The position numbers and the translations under genes were made by a program. 64,000 bases of DNA from Galeopsis tetrahit (taxonomy: Eukaryota > Streptophyta > Magnoliopsida > Lamiales > Lamiaceae): positions 58,299,740 through 58,363,739 of the forward strand of contig OY776134.1 of assembly GCA_963675135.1 (NCBI GenBank), read 5' to 3'. The notes below the pieces were generated by a model. It searched no databases. It was not told the DNA's origin and was given only the letters and a program-made list of their open reading frames with translations. Shown here piece after piece: positions 57,242 to 64,000 of the stretch (positions are counted from its first letter, which is position 1; the number at the start of each line of letters is the position of its first letter).

Positions 57242-58130
57242 GTACACGGTATGCATAATCGGTGCCTACTACATATGCATTGTAATAGGCATATATTGAC
57301 ACACTCGATAGATTACCTTGAGAACTTAGAGGACGCATATTTGTTATTTCAACCAACAAATCTGCAAAGGATGACGATTCAGTCAATCGAATCAACTTGT
57401 TCTTCCCATTGAAATCAACCTTGCAGAAAATTATATAATCCATTTGAATCCTGGACGATATCGACAGTCTGTCCAATGAAAATATATTCGAAAAACAGTT
57501 AATTGATGTACCAGAATACCTAATCTACAATGCAAGAACTAAAAATCAGAATAATAAATTTACGATGTCAAATGCGATATGAATTGTGGAGTAACAACAA
57601 TGACTGGATATGATTAAGGAATTCAATGATTGGCTTCAGGATATGAACAATAATCGAACGATAAAAAAAACAATAGACAAGTATTGGACACGTACCAGAA
57701 TATGGATCTATTGAAAAATGCAGTTCCTAATTCTGATTTCAATGCATAATCGAAAATGACAAATTGAAATCGAAATTGATAATCCAATTTGGGAAATATC
57801 TTAGTCTGATTTCATTGTATATCTGAATATCGTAAATTGAAATTGAAGATGGAATTTGGGAAATTTCCTTAATTTGGTTTAAGCGCATAACAAGAAACTT
57901 CGGTTTTAATTTTCGAATTTGGAAAGTCAGAAACTTTCTGGTAATCAAGACTAAATTCCAGGAATTCATTTCAAAATTCATATTAGTTTAAATTGCGAAT
58001 TTTTTTAAAAAAATTATTTTAAGGGTATCATGGGTAATTTATCTTTGATTTGTCTCTATTAGAAAACTATTGAAGTTGGTGTCTCTATTTGCTTAAGGGG
58101 TGTTAATAGTGGACTTATTAGGGAATAATC
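57242..58130. other. Unassigned repeat-like DNA
   Basis: Continuation of the sequence interrupted by the gypsy element (homologous in style to 49560-50100). Short frames on the minus strand show no known domain. Confidence 0.4.
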
Positions 58131-59697
58131 TCTAGAAAAATCGATCAAATATCATGCAATTCAAATAAACGAGAGAAAATACGGGTGAACTCAAAGATGA
58201 GAAAGTAGGTTTCAAGGCATTTGCAACATTTAGATATCCATTTATGAATTGTAACTCATTCAAATGGCAATTAAGGTTATCCTCTTATAGGGTTGACCAC
58301 TAAAGAAGAATTAACCAATCTCTCGATACAATTAATCCAAAGGAGCATGCGACATAAGTTCGTATCTCTACATTACAAACATCACACCACCTAATGTAGC
58401 CCCAAAGATCATTCAATTCCCTCTCGATAACTAATCATCTCTCGAGATCATAATCATACGATTAATGGGATAAATCTCTCAATACTACCCCAATTAACAT
58501 TAGATTAAACATATTATCATGGCCAATAATAACATGCTTCCAAATGAGAATTAAGCATACAAATAAGAGACAAACACCATTTAAAGCAAGAAATTAGTTC
58601 ATAAACTTCAATCCAAATATTTACAAAGCCTTAGAACCAAAAGTGTTCTAGCCAAGAACTAACATAATCAAATAAACAAAACAAAATGAAATAACTAAAT
58701 AAAAAGAGAGAGAAACAGAAAGCTTAGTCTAAAATATGGTGGAGGATGGAATTTCCAAGCTATTGATGCCTTCCTTGCATGAATTGATGAAGAAATGAAG
58801 AAGATGTGGCCAAATCACCTCCAAGTATGTGCTACTATGTGTGGAATTTGAGGAATTGGGGGATAGTACAAGTGATTTCAATAATTGGGGCTTATATAGT
58901 GTTGGGGTAGGGTTTGGATGCCAAAATTGCAAGTTAGTCCTTCAAAAATGGCAAAAATGGGAGGATGGCGCCAAAATTGGGGGTAGCATGGCCGTGCATG
59001 AAGCACGGCCGTACAAAATGGAGTTTTGGCTTGGAAGGGGCTCGGCCGAGCAGGGAGCTCGGCCGTGCCATTGCACGACAGAGTATGGAAGGTGCTCGGC
59101 CGTGGCGTGTGCTCGGCCGAGGCATGTGAGCGCCCATATTCTTCGAGCTCGGCCGTGCCTTTTCGTGGCCCAAACTTTCTAGATCGAGGGCGGGCTCCTC
59201 GAGCGTGCAGTTCGGCCGTGGCGCGCGGATTGATTTGGGGTGGCGGCTCGGCCGTGCCCCTTGCTCGGCCGAGGCATGTGAGGCCTCAAACTTACTGTCA
59301 CGAGCGTCTCTATTCCGTGCATGATGCACGGCCGTGGCCTTGATTTTGGCCTGAAAAGTGGCTCGGCCGAGCCATGAGCTCGGCCGTGCTCTTGCTCGTC
59401 CTCGATCCTTTCTCGTTTCGTGCATATCTTTCGCCTCGGGTGTCCGATTGACTTGATTCTTTTGGCTATTCCACTCCGTTTTTCGAGACGAACCCAAAGG
59501 TGCACTCCTCTTCTTGATCCAGTGAAGTATGTTTGATGTTTTGCTCCAAATTCCATCGTATTTCCTACAAAATCGACAAAACACAACCTTTCCCTCATTT
59601 TGGCTCAAATCATCATAATCAATCCATAATTCAATGAAATCCACATCAAAATACGCTTCACATGTGCCTCTAAAGTGTGTAAATTTCACCCGAATCA
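58131..59697 (-). repeat. Probable solo LTR (gypsy type) with CGGCCG island
   Basis: The order of features matches the gypsy LTRs nearby: CTCTCGAT and TAACTAATC stretches, TTAGTTCATAAACTTC, a coding-like GC-richer block, and an end in AATTTCACCCGAATCA (59697), compared with AATTTTCACACTAATCA at 57236. No second LTR, primer site or interior is seen. The left boundary is uncertain. Confidence 0.45.
58994..59390. repeat. Cluster of twelve CGGCCG palindromes
   Basis: Twelve CGGCCG sites in about 400 bp, mostly as GCTCGGCCGAG or GCTCGGCCGTG with irregular spacing, in otherwise AT-rich DNA. The long frames across it on both strands are a by-product of GC content and show no domain. Confidence 0.85.
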
Positions 59698-59729
59698 AAA
59701 AACATTTCAAGTTTTTTATCCTTCCTTAA

Positions 59730-59809
59730 ATTAATTGCATTACGAAGTAATATTTTCATGTGAATAAATTAAAAATTAATTGCATTACGAAGTAATATTT
59801 TCATGTGAA
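59730..59809. repeat. 35-bp direct repeat
   Basis: ATTAATTGCATTACGAAGTA... at 59730-59764 and again, identical, at 59775-59809. Confidence 0.9.
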
Positions 59810-60241
59810 AAGTTAATTTATGTGTTTGCACTTACAGTAACATATAATTAGTTTTATAGTAACAAAGACCTAAACTCCGTTTTTCTGTTAGCCTTTTGTT
59901 TAACTTTTTTTGCGATTCATTTAGAAAGATCCGGTCAGACCTGTAAATTTTTGGTCCTTCTTTAAATATATTAATATTTCACGTTAAATATTTCATATAA
60001 CTGTTTCCTAATTTGAAGGTGTCACATTAAATTTGTTGACTAAGTTACTTGGTATAACATGTTGTATGGCAAAAAAAGTCAACTGTGTACGTTATATGAC
60101 TATTTTCAAAATTTTAAAGTAAATATGCTAAAATATAAAATGTGGAAGTTATAAGATGTTAAACACTTTTTCCCTAAATACTAATTTTACAATTTTAAAT
60201 ATAATGTTTTTTTTTTATCTCAAATCAAAATCTAAGCAAAA

Positions 60242-60285
<44 letters not shown>

Positions 60286-60625
60286 TAATTATCTTATGAT
60301 TAATTTGGTGAACGTTGACTGCAGTAGATAAACTAATTTTAGAGAAGTCTTAGATATTTTATATATTATGAATATTTATAAATAAATTTACGAATTTTTA
60401 ATATTTTTATAAATAAATTATGACTTTTTGATAATAGCAACAAGACCTTGAGGTTATTTACTTATTTTCCAATAACTTCACTTCAATTCCCGTCAAAAAA
60501 AAAAAAAAAACTTCACTTCTACTTCTTTATTTCAGAAATCATAATTATTACATATACGAATGCATATGTAGATATCGACTCTTTTCACTTCATTAATTCT
60601 CATATTTTGCTAGCTAGGATGTTAA
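59810..60625. other. AT-rich intergenic DNA
   Basis: No gene. AT microsatellite at 60245-60282. Confidence 0.6.
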
Positions 60626-61141
60626 TCAACCTAGGCTTTTAGCAATAACAACAATTATTGCACCAATCATTTGCAAGTAGCGATTCTCAAATGTGAGTGG
60701 TGACGTGATTGGTGGAGGGGTTTTGAAAGCATCTTCACAATTTCGAGCGTCGTTGCCGATTGCAACTCCTTTTGCATTGAGAATGTTGTATTGTCTCCAC
60801 TTCAAAAGATCAAGAGCTCCTCCCAAAGAAGTCACAGCATCTGAATAATATCCATCACACTTCAACAAACGTTCTTTGAGTGTTGGATTTTTCACCACCG
60901 AAGAAAGAGTTTGAATCCTAGTTTTAGTATCGTTTGCACTCTTAAATCCCAAATCTACGGTAACTTGAGCAATATATGTAAGAGAAGCATTTCGAATAAT
61001 AAGATGTATTCCAAGAATTCTGGTACACAAAGTTGCATCGTACGTCGTACTGCAAACATCATCAATCGGTGCACTTGAGACCAACTCGATCGAGAGGAGG
61101 CTGAGGATGCAAATATAAGTAATGGATTTGTAAAAACACAT
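60626..61141 (-). CDS. Pectin methylesterase inhibitor (PMEI)-like protein
   Basis: Single-exon frame of 171 residues, ATG 61141. The first 24 residues (MCFYKSITYICILSLLSIEL...) form a signal peptide. The mature part has the four-cysteine PMEI/invertase-inhibitor pattern: Cys pair in VCSTTYDATLC (C-x8-C), a third Cys in LLKCDGYYSDAV and a fourth in NCEDAF. It also has the TYIAQVTVDLGFKSANDTKT helix region. Such proteins act in the cell wall and inhibit pectin methylesterases or acid invertases. Target enzyme cannot be told from sequence. The length is normal. Located alone between repeat blocks. Confidence 0.85.
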   Translation of the reverse strand: MCFYKSITYICILSLLSIELVSSAPIDDVCSTTYDATLCTRILGIHLIIRNASLTYIAQVTVDLGFKSANDTKTRIQTLSSVVKNPTLKERLLKCDGYYSDAVTSLGGALDLLKWRQYNILNAKGVAIGNDARNCEDAFKTPPPITSPLTFENRYLQMIGAIIVVIAKSLG

Positions 61142-61241
61142 AGTTGTTGAACTATATGTGTTTTAATCTACTTTGTGATGCAAATAATTGAAATGATGCA
61201 TTCAAGTGTGTAGTGCAGTGAATTATAGCACGCACGCTCTA

Positions 61242-61251
61242 TTATATATAC
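61242..61251 (-). promoter_or_regulatory. TATA box of the PMEI-like gene
   Basis: The minus strand reads TATATATAAT about 100 bp upstream of the ATG at 61141. Confidence 0.5.
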
Positions 61252-61259
61252 TCATTGAG

Positions 61260-62227
61260 TAAAAAAAAAAAAAAAAGAAGACTATAAATGTGGTCTTAAA
61301 CACAAAATCCAGCATTAATTGGATATATAGTCAGTCTATTATATATAATCGATTTATGTCAAGATTTACTAATATGCAATACAATATATAGTAAATGAAT
61401 TATATCCACAAAATCCAAAAACTAATAATTTATACTCTCCGTTCTAATTCATTACATCCATTTTTGGGTAAGAATTTTAATGAATATTTATTTATAAAGT
61501 AAATACGATTGGGACATAATGATTATTATTGGGACCACTTATAAACAAATTAGTTGTTATGATTGATAATTTGAGTAATTAAATAAATTTTTTTATATAC
61601 TAATATGAAATTTTTGTTGTTTATGCGACGAATTTTAGTAAGTTTTAATGATGTGTCGATTTTTAATGAGTTTTAATTATGTGTAATAATGATGTGTCAT
61701 ATGCATATTAATATTTCGAGTAACCCGGCAAAAAAAATGAATAGTTGACTCAATTATAGTTAAATATATACCTATTATTATTATTATTGAAAATTATGTA
61801 AATATAGGAAAATTCTCATAAGGTGTGTTATTATAGAATATGTATCATTATTATATATATATAATTGAATTTTGAGATTTTTATTATAATAGACAAAATA
61901 ATTTATTATATATAATACATAATGTTGTTAAAAAAAATTATAAAGTCCGCATAATACACGGGAATCTCATCTAGTTATATATAGTTGTAGGCTTGTAGGA
62001 TGAATATTATAGTGTTAATAATACTATTTAAAAAAAGAATGAGAATAACGAAAAATAGAGAAGCTTTCAAAAAAAAAAAAAAAACGAAAATAGAGAAAAA
62101 AATTTAATGAAAATAATAAAATTTATTGAAGAGTGTATATATAATTAATTTATGATGCAATCTTATAATTAATTATACTAAAGGGTAATTTACCAACATC
62201 AGGGTGCGTGGGAATGTGTCAGACTAC
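61260..62227. other. AT-rich intergenic DNA
   Basis: No gene. A Stowaway-like end fragment (ACTCTCCGTTCTAATTCATT) near 61434. Confidence 0.5.
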
Positions 62228-64000
62228 CACTACAAAAAAGAGGCATTTTACCGACGGATATTCAGTCGGTATTGGCTGTTGCCGACGGATAAATATGGGT
62301 TACCGACGGAAAATATGCGTCCGTCGGTATATACTGACGGATTCTCGACGGATGCAAACCAACCCGTTTTCAAACCGGGTCGCCCGTACCGACGGATTCA
62401 ATTCCGTCGGCAGTCAAGCCAACCCGTTTTCAAACCGGGTCAAGTTTCCGTCGGTATATTTTGGACATAAATTTTATTATTTTAATATACCGACGAAATT
62501 TTCCGTCGGTAAGTACCAATTTTTTTTTAAAAAAAATGATATTTCGTCGGCCTGTCCGTCGGCATTACCGACGCTAAACCGACGGAATATTCCGTCGGTA
62601 AGTACCAAAAATTTTTAAAAAAAAATTATTTGTGATCGGGATCCGACCCGATCAAAATTGCTTAAATAATTCAATACACAAATCTACATTAGATCCAACA
62701 GAACAAACAAAATCGAACTCAGTTGGGTGACATAAATCTACATTAGATCCAACAGAATAAACAAAATCGTCGTCCTTTGTCTAAGCAAACAACAACTTGT
62801 TGGTTGATTTTTGAAACATTACTTTCAATATCATCCTTTTGGCTTTAGGCGTTGCTTGCTCCACAACCTATTTTTCACATAAGGAAATTAATTAATATAT
62901 AAAATTACAAGAGGATTATAAGATAAATCGTTTAAAAAAGAATTACAAGAGGGTAAGAATCTTATTTTCCATTTAATTACCAGGAAAGAGAGGAAAGAGA
63001 AGAACTTGCAGGAAAGAGAAGAACTTGATTAAACTGTCCTTCGCCGACTCCATCCCTGCCATTTCAAAATCAATTACAAAGAATCAAGATTCAATTGTCA
63101 TTTTATATATTTAAACATAAATTAAATTATCATAAAAATTGAACATACCTCAACAATACTATGAGATCAAGTAACTTCATTAGGCTCGCATAGTTTCGGT
63201 CGGTCTCAGCAAACTTCATTACTACAACATCAAATATATGATTTATCAATTCATAAATAGATCCAACACCTAAATGTTGAAACAGTACTTGAAGGTAAAG
63301 ACAAAACTAATCAACAACATTATGTTGAAATTTTATTCATAAAACAGTACTAATTTTTGTATACTAGTCTTTTTCTCGAAATCTAGAAATAAAAAAGAGA
63401 AACATGAAAGGGGGCGTTCTATCACTTTAAAATTTAAATGGTAAAAAAACCATTATTTATTAATTTAGAAACACAAACTGAGTAAATAGATGGGTGGAAG
63501 AGTTTAATAAAATTAAATCTTACATGACAAAACTTGTAAAAATTGTAAATCTTGACCATATACATTAATAAAATACTAGTGTACAGTTTTGAAAAAAAAA
63601 AAACTCTATTGTTCGAAAAAAAAATGAAAACAGATTATGTGTTCGAAAAAAAAACATTGAACATAGATTAAACATTCGAAAAAAAACATGAAAACAGATT
63701 AAATGTTAGAAAAGAAATCGGACACAATAAAATTTTCGAACAAATACAAAAAAAATCCAAAACCCTAATTTTTTTTAGATATGTAAAAACGTACCTTTCA
63801 AACGAAGACGGCGACGACAGAGGAGGCGGTGGGCGACGGCTTTCTTGGAGAGAGGATGGGCGACGACTGCAGGTAGGGAGGATGGGCGGCGGCCGCGGCC
63901 ACGGCAAGGAGGGGATGGGCGGACTTTAACTGAAATGCTTCATCCATTGGTTCCTCCCCTATATTTGACGACATACCGGCTTCCATCACCATTGTTTGAT
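62228..64000. mobile_element. CACTA transposon, one end (partial)
   Basis: The terminus CACTACAAAAAAGAGGCATT at 62228 is preceded by TAC, the likely 3-bp target copy. The next 400 bp (62250-62610) are packed with ACCGACGGA and its inverse TCCGTCGGT, a different subterminal motif from the CACTA element at 31972. The interior continues to the window edge. A minus-strand frame at 63992-63798 (MVMEAGMSSNIGEEPMDEAF...) ends near a GTACGT donor-like site and could be a first exon, with no recognised domain. TTCGAAAA repeats lie at 63600-63740. Confidence 0.75.

Noticed and set aside
59026..59343. Long frames on both strands across the CGGCCG island
   Set aside because: GC-rich sequence lacks stop codons by composition. 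The translations are mirror images of the repeat and show no domain.
62204..62618. Two overlapping frames of 88 and 136 codons
   Set aside because: They translate the CCGACGGA subterminal repeats of the CACTA element and are not genes.

Overview
This window is nuclear genomic DNA of a flowering plant, most likely a eudicot. The evidence is AT-rich intergenic DNA, spliced plant genes (a Dof/CDF transcription factor, an MIKC*-type MADS-box gene, the photosystem I antenna gene LHCA4, an X8-domain protein, a PMEI-like protein) and a dense set of nested plant transposons. I cannot name the species. There are no bacterial genes, CRISPR arrays, rRNA or tRNA genes.

Layout. 1-11.6 kb: two nested Sirevirus-type Ty1/copia elements. 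A minus-strand element (gag, primer-binding site and 5' LTR visible) is inserted in the integrase region of a plus-strand element. The plus-strand element carries integrase-RT-RNase H, then about 4 kb of extra open reading frame (env-like position) with its own promoter-like module, then polypurine tract and 3' LTR. 11.6-16.1 kb: old copia LTR remnant and AT-rich DNA. 16.5-18.5 kb: a two-exon CDF-type Dof gene. 22.7-27.5 kb: a complete Ale/Retrofit-like copia element, minus strand, with a 5-bp target duplication and a polyprotein broken by four in-frame stops. 27.5-34.1 kb: Stowaway MITE, foldback element, a 1.7-kb inverted-repeat element with minisatellites, and a CACTA element. 34.2-35.4 kb: X8-domain gene with a hAT element inside exon 2. 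35.6-41.0 kb: a second hAT element containing a 5'-truncated LINE.

42.3-44.9 kb: an 11-exon AGL30-like MADS-box gene (+), convergent with LHCA4 (-, 45.4-47.8 kb), whose promoter has paired G-boxes and tandem I-boxes. 48-60 kb: a repeat block centred on a non-autonomous Ty3/gypsy element (50.1-57.2 kb, target duplication AATAT, tRNA-Asp primer site) that itself has a foldback element in one LTR. 60.6-61.1 kb: PMEI-like gene (-). 62.2-64 kb: one end of another CACTA element.

The host genes do not form a pathway. They are separate loci between transposon clusters. The most instructive parts are the insertion histories, which can be dated relative to one another from target duplications, and the large env-like coding region of the plus-strand Sirevirus.
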